DNA from: Chitinophagales bacterium | GTDB lineage: Bacteria; Bacteroidota; Bacteroidia; Chitinophagales; Chitinophagaceae | Length of the DNA stretch: 64,000 bases | Direction: 5' to 3' | Assembly: GCA_017303415.1 (NCBI GenBank) | Contig: JAFLBJ010000003.1 | Coordinates: 124,001-188,000 of the forward strand | Shown here: positions 17,291 to 26,370 of the stretch, piece by piece | How the letters are laid out: each line of letters opens with the position of its first letter | Position numbering within the stretch: the stretch's first letter is position 1 | Program-made: the position numbers and the translations under genes | The notes under the pieces: generated by a model | What the model was told of the DNA's origin: nothing | Seen by the model: the letters and a program-made list of their open reading frames with translations, nothing else | The model's database searches: none

Positions 17291-17887
17291 ATGAGACAAT
17301 TGCTGCTTATAATCACCGCCCTTGTGGCGATGTCCAGCACCTACCGAACCGGTTCAGGCAAAGCCCTGAACCGGTGGGTAGTGGAAAGCAGCAGCTCTTT
17401 GAATATCGAAGGAAGTTCCAATATCAATGACTTTAAGTGTGACATCACAGAGTACATCATGCATGACACCCTCTGTTACAATAAAGAAGACCGGACAAGC
17501 CGGCTTGCCTTTATCAACAGTTGTGTAACCCTTGATGTGAAACGATTTGATTGCCACCATAAATACATTACCAATGACCTTCGAAAAACTCTGAAAGCTG
17601 ACCAATATCCTTTGCTCAAGATCCACTTTCTGTTCATGGACAATTTTTCAGCGGATGCCGACAATGCAAAAGTGATAGGCACCATTGATATTGCCCTGGC
17701 AGGAGTGGTGAAAAGAACCCAGGTCCAATTCCTGGTCAAAAAAGGTGAGGGCCGGATTCATCTCACCGGGGAAAAACACTTAAAGTTCTCTGATTTCGGG
17801 TTGGTACCGCCAAAGAAACTGGCCGGTCTGATCCGGATCAATGAAGAGATCACCGTGAATTTCCTGTTGAAACTGCGTCCGATCTGA
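17291..17887 (+). CDS. YceI-like exported protein
   Basis: A 198-residue protein with an N-terminal hydrophobic leader. The pattern LNIEGSSNINDFKCDITEY near residue 36, DLRKTLKADQYPLLKIHFLF in the middle, and LKFSDFGLVPPKKLAGLIRINEEITVNFLLKL at the end match a divergent YceI fold and parallel the first YceI gene at 15320. The gene begins 9 bases after the porin stop. Two YceI paralogues flanking one porin is a repeated arrangement that supports a shared task. Confidence 0.78.
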   Translation: MRQLLLIITALVAMSSTYRTGSGKALNRWVVESSSSLNIEGSSNINDFKCDITEYIMHDTLCYNKEDRTSRLAFINSCVTLDVKRFDCHHKYITNDLRKTLKADQYPLLKIHFLFMDNFSADADNAKVIGTIDIALAGVVKRTQVQFLVKKGEGRIHLTGEKHLKFSDFGLVPPKKLAGLIRINEEITVNFLLKLRPI

Positions 17888-17928
17888 TCAGGTAGCAAAA
17901 AGCATCTTTAACCAAACAAATTACGAAT

Positions 17929-18339
17929 ATGAAAAAAGTTCTGATCGCTGGGTTTACAGCCGGAGTCGTCGTACTACTGGTAAGCCTTGGGCTGCTGTAC
18001 CTGTCCATCCTACTGTTCCCGGTCGTTGCTGAAGAGTATTTCAGTCCGGTATTTCGCGGGTCCTCCGGAAAAACCGACTGGCTCTTTTATGCCCATCCTT
18101 TTATCCTGAGTTTTTCCCTGAAATGGTTCTGGGAACGGTACAAAGAGATCTTTGAAGGAAACCTTATCGTAAGGGCCATTGAAGTAGCTCTTGTGTATGG
18201 GATCGTGGCCATGGTACCAGTGCTCTGGCTTACCTATAGCGCCATTGATGTTTCCATAACTGTAGTTCTCACCTGGCTGGCTTATGGTATCGTTCAGGCA
18301 TTTGTAGCCGGGCTGATATTTGCCAAGTTGAATCCCTAA
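17929..18339 (+). CDS. Small membrane protein of unknown function
   Basis: A 136-residue protein with four hydrophobic segments (about 5-28, 52-65, 78-97 and 101-132). I recognise no family motif. It follows the second YceI-like gene by 41 bases and is the last gene of the cluster, ending before a strong hairpin at 18382-18408. A role with the YceI/porin system is suggested only by position. Confidence 0.65.
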   Translation: MKKVLIAGFTAGVVVLLVSLGLLYLSILLFPVVAEEYFSPVFRGSSGKTDWLFYAHPFILSFSLKWFWERYKEIFEGNLIVRAIEVALVYGIVAMVPVLWLTYSAIDVSITVVLTWLAYGIVQAFVAGLIFAKLNP

Positions 18340-18381
18340 CAATATAAGACAGGTCGTACAGGACCTTCTCCGTATTCGTAC

Positions 18382-18412
18382 AGCCGAGCCACCCCTGGTG
18401 GCTCGGCTCATT
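18382..18412. terminator. Hairpin terminator between convergent genes
   Basis: A 12-bp perfect stem AGCCGAGCCACC / GGTGGCTCGGCT with a 3-base loop CCT, followed by a T-containing stretch (CATTTATTA). It lies between the end of the YceI cluster and the end of the TraB/GumN gene and can serve the plus strand. Confidence 0.7.
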
Positions 18413-18417
18413 TATTA

Positions 18418-21400
18418 CTACTCCTCCTGGGCCGATTTCAACAGGGATCGGAACCATTCATCCACTTTCTTTTTATCAAACATCTCTTCCCAATATATCA
18501 TCGACAAAGCATCTTTGGAATGCCATTCTTTCTCATTCAATGAAAATGGACCAACCATTCCCAGGTACGATTCTGAATTTTCCTCCCCTTCTTCCCCAAA
18601 GGCGACCTTGAATAAGTAGAACTTTGCCAACGAACCTTTATAAGTAGCTTTCCGCTCGCCCAACAGAATCATTTTGGTGGGCGAGTAGTCGTCGCTGGCA
18701 TAATTAAATAAATAGGATTCTGCAAAATAAGCCTGGGTTCTGTACTTAGCCGGGAAGAGCGCCTCCTTGTCCATCTTTTCCAATTCCTCATATAATTCTA
18801 TGCGATAATCATTGCTCGCCGCCAGTTCCTCCCAAATGGCCGCATCCACTGCCTGTCCGTTTCTTGCCAGGGCAAGAGAAGCATCATATTTTGTTTGTAT
18901 CTCATCTATGGTAAGAAACGCACGCAACCGGTCCTGGCATTCGGCATCATTCATATAGGCCAATAATTGAATGAGGTCGGTGCTCATGTACCCACTGTAC
19001 TCATCCGACTCTTCCTCCAGTTTGATCCGAATGGATTCAAGGCTGGTGTCTGCATGATGCAGAATCGCTGGTTTGTAGGGTTCCAGTAATTTAACGTCCA
19101 ACCGGCCAGAATCCAATAGCCGTACACTCAGGTCAACCATTACACCTATCCATGCCGGATGCTTATAAAGAGGCAGGATATCAGGAAAAAGAGATACACC
19201 CAGGTCCAGGGAGTCCATCATACGGTAGGGCATGTAGATTCCTGTTGTGGATGAAGGAGGGTCCTTAACCAAAAGTTCACGCATCAGTGTATAGGACTCC
19301 TGTGTATGGATTCCCGAGAGGGCCGCGATCATACCCAATCTCACCTTAGCCGATGAGGCGGGAATTTTCTTATATCGTTCTTTTATGAATTGAATGGTGG
19401 AAGGGTCGTTCAGCTTACTCACCTGGTCTATGATCCGGTCCTGCATGGTATAATACATCGTGCTGTCATCCCGATAGATCCTGGTCAAACCATCATGCAG
19501 GAATGGAAGGTCCTTTTTGGAAAAGGTCATTTCCGTAAAAGCCTCCACGGCCATGGCAAAGGTGGCCGAATCGGAGGAAGCCAACCCCTGCTTTAATTTC
19601 CCCGACCGATCGGAGAAAATGGTCTGTGATGAAACTTCCCGGGTGACCTTGAAGTCATCGAAAAAAGTATTGTAGCGCTTTTCATCCAGGGATGAGCCGG
19701 GAATAAAAGTGAACAACGTAAAGAGCGTATCGCCATTCAACACCAGCCGAACATGTTTGATATTGTGGTTATCACTCATTCTCACCACATAATCCCGGGC
19801 GGGAAGTTTTCCATTCTGTTTTTCCTGAAAACGGATCACGGAATCACCCCAACTTTGATAGGGCTCGAATTTTTTGGCAAAGAATGTTGAATCATCCGGA
19901 TACCAGGCATAGGGGGAGATCCCTTCTTTGGTAACCACAAAGGAAACCGCATCCGCAGGATCATAGGCCACATACCGTACTGCAGGGTTTTCCGTAGTCT
20001 TCTCATCTTCTTCCTCTTCCAATGGTTTGAATCGGAAGGGTACGGGCCCGGAGGAGCTGAATGTCCTGTCCGGAGCAAGTTGAACCTGTATGGGTTTAGT
20101 GGCGAATTCTGTCAACCGGAAACTGCCAAAGAGTTCATCCCGCACTTTTAAAGCGGTTTCCTTATCTGCTCCGGCCGTCATGAGGGAATAAACACGGCTG
20201 CCGCGCAATACCACCATGGCTTGTAAATACACTTTTTGCTCCCCCGCATATCCACCTACCTGAAGACGGGGGAATCCCTCCCATACATCAATGCTATCGA
20301 TCTCAAAACCATCCGGCACATTAAAGTTCTCCTTGAAATTACTGAACCAGGATGTATCTCCGTTCAGATGATATCCGGCATCCAGGTCACGCGTCTGCAC
20401 CAGGTAATACAATCCATTCTCAGCATCCATCAGGTCATATACCGAAGATACCCATCCACCCTGGCTGGCCCCTTTTTCCAATCCCTTGTTTTGCCTTGGT
20501 GTACCGGGCAGGGAAACCGAGAAGGCCTTCCCGGGAATGGTAAAAGTTTGCCAGGTAGTTTTGCCGATCGACTCTTTGCGTTTGATAATGGCAAATGACT
20601 GAAAGAACTTATTCACGTCTGGCGACATCAACCGGATCATTTTCTCAGAACCGGCAATAACCAAATAAAGTATATTCTGCTGGATATAAAGTTGCACCCG
20701 AAAAAAACCATCAGAGGTGTTAAAATAGGCTTCCAATCCTTTTGCCCCATTTTTAACCACGGTCTTTGGATCCCTTGGTTTCCCAATGGCATTCATGTTT
20801 CGGGCATACTCTTCCATTAATTTTGGCAGGTAGTCCTCTTTTACCTGCGAAAGGGCGTGACCGGTCATATACAAGGTCAGGGTGTTGAGGTCATAATGCA
20901 TCTTCATTTTGACCAGGTCACCATACGCCGTTATATCGGATGCAGGGCCCGGGATTTCCACCACGTAGGCGCTGTCATGGTTCTCCACCATTTTGATCCA
21001 GGGGAGTGCAGATAAGCGGGAAGCGTACACTTCCGCCGGTGTTTCTTTCTTGGAAAATACAGGCGTAACGGTATATCCTTTTTTCCGCAGCAGGTTGATC
21101 ACCCCTTGAGACCCCGGCAGATGGGCGGCTCCTACAGCAAAGAACATGCTCCGCACCGCAGACAAACTATCCATGCTCGAGGCCATCTTATGGTTCCTTT
21201 TCACCATCAGGGTATCCTTCAATTCGGCTGTAAGATTGGGCATATACAGATTTGCAATACCCTGCAGGTCACGAGCAAGATAGATCCCGATCATTTTTTC
21301 CAGGGTAAACTTTAGTTCTTTGTCCGAGGCTTGCAATTCCTTTTCTTTCAACCCGCCACCCAACTCATCCAGCATACCCAACTGGTCGGTTACATCTTCC

Positions 21401-21903
21401 ACAGCGCCCAGCCATTTCTGTGATCGCTGAGCAATTCCATATAAATAAGCATCCATGATGGTGGGCATTTCCCCATACTTCAGTTGATTGACCAATTTCT
21501 GCCGGCGCGCCTTGATCGACTCCCTGGTTCTTGCCTGAAGCGCCTTTTCTTCCTCGTCCGTTAAGGGCGATTCTTCTTTATCTGATTCTTCCTCTTCCTC
21601 ATCTTCTTTTACGATCATCCGGTAGATCATGCTATCCAGAAACTCCTGCAAATTGATCTCTATCGCTAACCCTTCCGCTCGTTCGATGGCATGATAGAGT
21701 GAATCCCCAAAATTGAACAATCGCTTATCCTGTAAATGAATGGTGCCGTAGAGCCAGGAATCCTTTTTTAATCCATTGCCGGATATCTTCCATAAAAAGG
21801 TGGAAGGCCATTTTTCCTGTTGGGCATTAGCCTGAATGGAGGTGCTTGTGAGCCAAAATAAGGTTATAATGGTGAAAATAAACCACCGGGTACCGGTTCT
21901 CAT
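18418..21903 (-). CDS. Very large TraB/GumN family exported protein
   Basis: An 1161-residue protein with signal peptide (1-28, ending ANAQ). Residues about 32-300 are a TraB/GumN (TiKi-like) domain: FLWKISGNGLKKDSWLYGTIHLQDKR with the conserved GTIH, followed by the FFAVGAAHLPGSQGV segment containing the second conserved GxxH-type motif. Residues 95-125 are a highly acidic insert (EDEEEEESDKEE). The remaining ~850 residues show repeated PsbP/lipoprotein-like segments (TFTIPGKAFSVSLPGTP) and a helical-repeat-like C-terminus, and match nothing I know. Ordinary GumN proteins are ~300 residues, so this is a large fusion. TraB/TiKi domains can be metalloproteases; activity here is untested. Confidence 0.75.
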   Translation of the reverse strand: MRTGTRWFIFTIITLFWLTSTSIQANAQQEKWPSTFLWKISGNGLKKDSWLYGTIHLQDKRLFNFGDSLYHAIERAEGLAIEINLQEFLDSMIYRMIVKEDEEEEESDKEESPLTDEEEKALQARTRESIKARRQKLVNQLKYGEMPTIMDAYLYGIAQRSQKWLGAVEDVTDQLGMLDELGGGLKEKELQASDKELKFTLEKMIGIYLARDLQGIANLYMPNLTAELKDTLMVKRNHKMASSMDSLSAVRSMFFAVGAAHLPGSQGVINLLRKKGYTVTPVFSKKETPAEVYASRLSALPWIKMVENHDSAYVVEIPGPASDITAYGDLVKMKMHYDLNTLTLYMTGHALSQVKEDYLPKLMEEYARNMNAIGKPRDPKTVVKNGAKGLEAYFNTSDGFFRVQLYIQQNILYLVIAGSEKMIRLMSPDVNKFFQSFAIIKRKESIGKTTWQTFTIPGKAFSVSLPGTPRQNKGLEKGASQGGWVSSVYDLMDAENGLYYLVQTRDLDAGYHLNGDTSWFSNFKENFNVPDGFEIDSIDVWEGFPRLQVGGYAGEQKVYLQAMVVLRGSRVYSLMTAGADKETALKVRDELFGSFRLTEFATKPIQVQLAPDRTFSSSGPVPFRFKPLEEEEDEKTTENPAVRYVAYDPADAVSFVVTKEGISPYAWYPDDSTFFAKKFEPYQSWGDSVIRFQEKQNGKLPARDYVVRMSDNHNIKHVRLVLNGDTLFTLFTFIPGSSLDEKRYNTFFDDFKVTREVSSQTIFSDRSGKLKQGLASSDSATFAMAVEAFTEMTFSKKDLPFLHDGLTRIYRDDSTMYYTMQDRIIDQVSKLNDPSTIQFIKERYKKIPASSAKVRLGMIAALSGIHTQESYTLMRELLVKDPPSSTTGIYMPYRMMDSLDLGVSLFPDILPLYKHPAWIGVMVDLSVRLLDSGRLDVKLLEPYKPAILHHADTSLESIRIKLEEESDEYSGYMSTDLIQLLAYMNDAECQDRLRAFLTIDEIQTKYDASLALARNGQAVDAAIWEELAASNDYRIELYEELEKMDKEALFPAKYRTQAYFAESYLFNYASDDYSPTKMILLGERKATYKGSLAKFYLFKVAFGEEGEENSESYLGMVGPFSLNEKEWHSKDALSMIYWEEMFDKKKVDEWFRSLLKSAQEE

Positions 21904-22014
21904 GTAAGTGTATTTTTCGAAAATTAATTAAAATTCGGGAAGGGGAATAATCTCCACAACAAGAGATATGACTGAAGCCGCCTTTTTCCTATCTTCCAAT
22001 CTCAAAGCAGCCAT

Positions 22015-23511
22015 ATGACATCCCGCTATATTCTTTCCCTTGATCAGGGAACGACCAGCAGCCGAAGTATTCTATTCAACGAAAAAGGTGATAGTGTTGG
22101 TGTTGCACAAAAAGAATTTCGCCAGATCTTCCCTCAACCCGGATGGGTGGAGCATGATCCGGAAGAAATTTGGAGTACCCAATACGGTACCATGGCCGAG
22201 GCCCTGGCAAAGGCCAATATAACCATGAAGCAGATTGCGGGTATCGGAATCACCAACCAACGCGAAACCACCGTTGTATGGGATAGAAAAACGGGTAAAC
22301 CCTTATATAACGCTATTGTGTGGCAAGATCGGCGAACCGCCGCTTATTGTGATGAGCTTAAAGCTGCCGGACATGAGATCATGATCAGGAACAAAACCGG
22401 ATTGGTGATCGATGCCTATTTCTCCGGCACCAAACTTCGCTGGATACTGGATAATGTGGCAGGCGCCAGGGAAAAAGCAGAAAAGGGCGAACTTGCCTTT
22501 GGTACTATAGATAGTTGGCTGGTATGGAAACTCACCCAGGGTGAGGTACATATCACTGATGTGTCGAATGCCTCGCGTACCATGATGCTGAATATCCACA
22601 CCGGTCAGTGGGATACGGAACTTCTCCAATTATTCAATATCCCTCCTTCCCTGCTTCCCGAAGTAAAACCTTCCAGTCATATTTATGGGGTAACGGGAAG
22701 TCTGATCCCCGAATCACGCATCCCCATCGCGGGAATTGCGGGCGATCAGCAAGCCGCTTTATTTGGCCAAATGTGTACCCAACCCGGTATGGTGAAGAAC
22801 ACCTATGGCACGGGATGTTTCATGCTGATGAATACAGGGGAAAAAGCCATTCTTTCACAAAATAATCTGCTTACCACTATTGCCTGGCAGATCAATGGAA
22901 AAATGGAGTATGCACTCGAAGGGAGTGTTTTCATTGCAGGTGCGGTGGTGCAGTGGTTACGGGATGGACTTAAGATCATCCGTCATTCTTCGGAAGTGGA
23001 AGCGCTGGCGGCTACTGTAGCAGATACGGATGGGGTTTACCTCGTACCTGCATTTGCCGGATTGGGCGCCCCCTATTGGAATGCCTACGCACGGGGAAGT
23101 ATATTTGGCATGACCCGTGGCACTTCTGATGCGCATATTGCCCGGGCAGCTTTGGATAGTATCGCCTATCAAACAGCCGATGTATTAAAATCCATGGAAG
23201 CCGATGCGGGTATTCGTATCGCGGAATTACGGGTGGATGGCGGCGCCACAGTAAACAATACCCTCATGCAATTTCAAAGTGATATTCTCCATACCTCCGT
23301 TGCCCGGCCCAAAGTAACGGAAACCACGGCCCTGGGAGCCGCCTACCTCGCCGGACTCGCTGTTGGTTATTGGAAGAATATTGAAGAGATTCAAAAACAA
23401 TGGCAGCTCGACCGGGCATTTCAACCTGGAATGACAGATGAAAAAAGAGAAAAACTATTGAAAGGCTGGCATAGGGCAGTGAAAGCGAGTGTGGCTTGGG
23501 CAGAGAGTTAA
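22015..23511 (+). CDS. glpK: Glycerol kinase
   Basis: A 498-residue FGGY-family kinase, the usual length of GlpK, which converts glycerol to glycerol-3-phosphate with ATP. The N-terminal phosphate loop is [14 protein letters not shown] (residues 7-20); QTNQRETT-type substrate contacts appear as [19 protein letters not shown], and [14 protein letters not shown] is the second ATPase motif. It is first of the glycerol cluster glpK, glpD, glpF, each separated by spacers with repeats, so it may not be one transcript. It is divergent from the TraB/GumN gene over a 111-base promoter region. Confidence 0.96.
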   Translation: MTSRYILSLDQGTTSSRSILFNEKGDSVGVAQKEFRQIFPQPGWVEHDPEEIWSTQYGTMAEALAKANITMKQIAGIGITNQRETTVVWDRKTGKPLYNAIVWQDRRTAAYCDELKAAGHEIMIRNKTGLVIDAYFSGTKLRWILDNVAGAREKAEKGELAFGTIDSWLVWKLTQGEVHITDVSNASRTMMLNIHTGQWDTELLQLFNIPPSLLPEVKPSSHIYGVTGSLIPESRIPIAGIAGDQQAALFGQMCTQPGMVKNTYGTGCFMLMNTGEKAILSQNNLLTTIAWQINGKMEYALEGSVFIAGAVVQWLRDGLKIIRHSSEVEALAATVADTDGVYLVPAFAGLGAPYWNAYARGSIFGMTRGTSDAHIARAALDSIAYQTADVLKSMEADAGIRIAELRVDGGATVNNTLMQFQSDILHTSVARPKVTETTALGAAYLAGLAVGYWKNIEEIQKQWQLDRAFQPGMTDEKREKLLKGWHRAVKASVAWAES

Positions 23512-23604
23512 AATTTTTTTCAGACAAATTTTCCAATTAAAATACCTATTTCAAGTCGCAGAAACCGGGTTGTATTGAATATGGTCAATGGATAGTTTTG
23601 CCAA

Positions 23605-23694
23605 ATGAATTTAGATGCCTATCCTTTGAAAACTGACTCACTAATGTTAACATGGGAAGAGTACTCGAAAAATAGAGGCTATGATTCAATCTAA
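23605..23694 (+). pseudogene. Possible internally deleted remnant of a DUF6934-type gene
   Basis: A 29-codon frame lies in the unusually AT-rich 444-base spacer between glpK and glpD. Its first ~12 residues (MNLDAYPLKTDS) resemble, from memory, the N-terminus of DUF6934 proteins. Its last ~15 (LTWEEYSKNRGYDSI) resemble their C-terminus, as if about 120 codons had been removed in frame. The call depends on memory of the family and is tentative. It could equally be a chance frame. Confidence 0.3.
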
Positions 23695-23727
23695 ATTAAA
23701 TGAATATAAAAAGTAAATTCACTTAAG

Positions 23728-23901
23728 ATGAAAAAAACCTCAATTATAAGGAAGGAACTAAAGTCCTTAACTGTTGACCCTAATCTCGACAAATACAAAG
23801 ACAATCAACTTTTTAAAGACAAACTAAAAAAGGCAAATGAGTTCCTTAGTGCCAATGGCCTTCCTGAAAGTGAATTGCTTAAACCAAAAAATCGAAAATA
23901 A
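23728..23901 (+). CDS. Small hypothetical protein in the AT-rich glpK-glpD spacer
   Basis: A 57-residue charged protein from ATG to TAA. It begins MKKTSIIRKELKSLTVDPNL and continues with DKYKDNQLFKDKLKKANEFL and a short LPESELL tail. Base composition is clearly more AT-rich than the neighbouring glp genes. I recall similar small proteins placed directly after DUF6934 genes, which would fit the suspected remnant 33 bases upstream. It may be a surviving partner of an acquired gene pair. Its function is unknown. The codon pattern looks genuine but the length is short. Confidence 0.5.
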   Translation: MKKTSIIRKELKSLTVDPNLDKYKDNQLFKDKLKKANEFLSANGLPESELLKPKNRK

Positions 23902-23911
23902 CAATTCTACC

Positions 23912-23950
23912 ATCAGTGAAATCTGTGACATCCAAGTAATCTGCGATATC
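23912..23950. repeat. Single-arm 9-bp-period array before glpD
   Basis: Four and a third degenerate 9-mers each beginning ATC (ATCAGTGAA, ATCTGTGAC, ATCCAAGTA, ATCTGCGAT) end five bases before the glpD ATG. The phase is exact. It resembles one arm of the 9-bp foldbacks at 40498 and 43603. Confidence 0.6.
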
Positions 23951-23955
23951 AAAAA

Positions 23956-25521
23956 ATGAACCGTAGTTCCTCCTTAAAACAACTGAAATCCGTGCCTGGC
24001 TTTGACCTCTGCATCATTGGTGGGGGTGCCACGGGTTTGGGTATTGCCGTAGATGCGGCGTCGAGGGGAATGAAAACAATTCTCTTAGAAAAGGATGATT
24101 TTGCCAAGGGCACTTCTTCCCGCAGTACGAAACTGGTTCACGGCGGGGTAAGGTATCTACAGCAGGGAAATATCAAACTGGTCATGGAGGCCCTTCGGGA
24201 AAGAGGCCTGTTACGCAAAAATGCACCTCACCTTGTAAAAAATCAATCCTTTGTCATCCCCAATTACAAATGGTGGGAAAACCCTTTTTACGGGGTAGGC
24301 CTGAAAATGTACGACTGGATGGCCGGTAGTCTGGGATTAGGTCCTTCCGAATTTCTTTCTGTGGAAGAAACATTAGCACGCGCCCCTACGCTTGACCCGG
24401 AAGGTTTGCGCGGTGGTGTTCTGTATCATGATGGTCAATTTGATGATGCGCGGCTGGCCATCCACCTGGCCATGACCGCTGATGAACTGGGGGCCATATT
24501 GATCAACCATATGGCCGTGACGAAATTGATCCATGAAAATAAAAAGGTCATTGGCGTGATTGTACGGGATGAGTTTTCACCCGCGAAAGAGGAAATGGAG
24601 ATAAGGGCAAAATGCGTGGTAAATGCAACGGGTGTCTTTACCGACTCCATTTTAAATATGGATGAACCAGGTGCTGAACCCATTATCAGTCCAAGTCAGG
24701 GGATACACCTGGTATTTGACCGGGAATTCCTGGCCTCGGATACCGCCATCATGATTCCACGTACCGACGATGGGCGTGTATTGTTTGCAGTGCCCTGGCA
24801 CAACAAGATCATTGTTGGCACTACCGATACCCCGGTTGAAAAGGTCAGTGATGAACCCATTGCCCTGCCGGAGGAAGTGGATTTTGTATTGGAGCATATT
24901 CGCCGCTATCTCAGCAAAGACCCTTTACGGGAAGATATCCGAAGTGTATTTGCCGGTTTGAGACCCCTGATCAAAGGCAATGCAAAATCAACAGCAGCAC
25001 TTTCGCGTGACCACCATATCTCCATTTCCGATTCAGAACTGATCACCATAGCTGGTGGTAAATGGACCACCTATCGCAAAATGGCTGAAGATGTGGTTGA
25101 CATAGCCATGCATAAGGCTGGGGTAACTGAAAAAGAATGTGTAACCCGACAGCTCCGGATACATGGGTACCAGGAAGATATTGACCTGCATGTTCACGGT
25201 TATTATTATGGGACCGATGCAGAAAAAATTGCTACAATAATTAAGGAAGACGTCACATTGGGTGAAACGATTCATCCCTCCCTGCCCTATACCTTTGCCG
25301 AGATCGTTTGGGCCGTACGGGAGGAAATGTGCATGACCCTGGAAGATGCCCTGAGCCGGCGAACACGGGCACTGTTGCTGGATGCCAAAGCCGCGATTGA
25401 AGCCGCTCCCAAAGTTGTGAGGGTAATGAGTAAAGAATTGTCCCTTGATAAAACATGGGAAACGGAGCAATTGGCAGCTTTTAAGGATATTTCAAGAAAT
25501 TACTCAGTTGATACATTATAA
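23956..25521 (+). CDS. glpD: Glycerol-3-phosphate dehydrogenase, FAD-dependent
   Basis: A 521-residue flavoenzyme that oxidises glycerol-3-phosphate to dihydroxyacetone phosphate at the membrane and passes electrons to quinone. The FAD-binding dinucleotide fold is FDLCIIGGGATGLGIAVDAA (residues 16-35), followed by KGTSSRSTKLVHGGVRYL, the family signature. GIHLVFDRE and ITIAGGKWTTYRKMAEDVVD mark the C-terminal substrate/FAD region. The start at 23956 follows a 9-bp repeat array. With glpK upstream and glpF downstream it completes a glycerol catabolic set. Confidence 0.95.
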   Translation: MNRSSSLKQLKSVPGFDLCIIGGGATGLGIAVDAASRGMKTILLEKDDFAKGTSSRSTKLVHGGVRYLQQGNIKLVMEALRERGLLRKNAPHLVKNQSFVIPNYKWWENPFYGVGLKMYDWMAGSLGLGPSEFLSVEETLARAPTLDPEGLRGGVLYHDGQFDDARLAIHLAMTADELGAILINHMAVTKLIHENKKVIGVIVRDEFSPAKEEMEIRAKCVVNATGVFTDSILNMDEPGAEPIISPSQGIHLVFDREFLASDTAIMIPRTDDGRVLFAVPWHNKIIVGTTDTPVEKVSDEPIALPEEVDFVLEHIRRYLSKDPLREDIRSVFAGLRPLIKGNAKSTAALSRDHHISISDSELITIAGGKWTTYRKMAEDVVDIAMHKAGVTEKECVTRQLRIHGYQEDIDLHVHGYYYGTDAEKIATIIKEDVTLGETIHPSLPYTFAEIVWAVREEMCMTLEDALSRRTRALLLDAKAAIEAAPKVVRVMSKELSLDKTWETEQLAAFKDISRNYSVDTL

Positions 25522-25536
25522 TATTTCTAAAATACA

Positions 25537-25583
25537 GTTTCCCGCTGCGCTCGCAAAGAAGCGCGGCGGACGCTGCGAGAAAC
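25537..25583. repeat. Short foldback with GTTTCYCGC ends between glpD and glpF
   Basis: The ends GTTTCCCGCTGC and GCTGCGAGAAAC are near-perfect inverted repeats around a GC-rich centre. The same ends occur in the longer element at 2950-3060, indicating a dispersed family. It ends 15 bases before the glpF start codon. Confidence 0.6.
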
Positions 25584-25598
25584 AATAAAAACTAAAAT

Positions 25599-26303
25599 AT
25601 GATTGGTGAATTCTTTGGCACTCTGTTGCTCATCCTCTTAGGAAATGGCGTAAACGCCAACGTTGTTCTTACCCGCTCAAAAGGCAACAATAGCGGTTGG
25701 ATCGTCATTGCGTTTGGTTGGGCTATGGCCGTATTTATCGGAGTCTATACGTCTATCAAACTCGGGGGCAGTGGGCATATCAACCCGGCTATAACAATTG
25801 CGTTGGGATTATTTCAGGATTTCGACATCAATCAGGTACTGCCTTATATTGGTGCCCAATTTGGCGGCGCTATGATTGGGTCATCCATGGCCTGGCTCGC
25901 CTATAAACAACATTTTGATATTACGGATGACAAGGACCTTCAACTCGCCGTATTCAGCAATTCTCCTGCCATCCCCAATACGTTTTATAACCTTATTACC
26001 GAGATCATTGGCACTTTTGCCCTGGTATTTGGCGCCTTGAGTTTTTCACCAGCATCCTCTACCCTGGGTTCGCTGGATGCCTTGCCAGCGGGATTACTGG
26101 TGCTGGCAATCGGCCTCTCCCTCGGAGGCCCAACCGGCTATGCCATCAATCCCGCGCGTGACCTTGGTCCGCGCATCATGCATTTTATTTTACCCATAAA
26201 AAATAAAAGAGACAGCAATTGGGGGTATAGTTGGATACCTGTTGTGGGACCAGTGATTGGGGCATTGCTGGCTGCCTATATATATAGCCAGTTGGGTGGA
26301 TAG
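25599..26303 (+). CDS. glpF: Aquaglyceroporin (MIP family), glycerol facilitator
   Basis: A 234-residue channel with six transmembrane helices and the two half-helix signatures of the MIP family, GGSGHINPAITIALG (about residues 55-69) and GPTGYAINPARDLGPR (about 179-194). The Asp after the second NPAR box is typical of glycerol-conducting members rather than water-only channels. Its position after glpK and glpD agrees with glycerol uptake. A 7-bp-period array follows its stop codon. Confidence 0.93.
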   Translation: MIGEFFGTLLLILLGNGVNANVVLTRSKGNNSGWIVIAFGWAMAVFIGVYTSIKLGGSGHINPAITIALGLFQDFDINQVLPYIGAQFGGAMIGSSMAWLAYKQHFDITDDKDLQLAVFSNSPAIPNTFYNLITEIIGTFALVFGALSFSPASSTLGSLDALPAGLLVLAIGLSLGGPTGYAINPARDLGPRIMHFILPIKNKRDSNWGYSWIPVVGPVIGALLAAYIYSQLGG

Positions 26304-26343
26304 AAGATAAGGAACAAGAAACAGAAAATGAGAAATGAGGAAC
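26304..26343. repeat. Degenerate 7-bp array (AATGAGA type) after glpF
   Basis: Five in-phase heptamers (AGATAAG, GAACAAG, AAACAGA, AAATGAG, AAATGAG) begin directly after the glpF stop codon. The word family is the same as in the foldbacks at 8792 and 47619, but here only one arm is evident. It lies between convergent genes. Confidence 0.6.
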
Positions 26344-26370
26344 CTGCCTCAAGCAAACAAATTGAACTTA

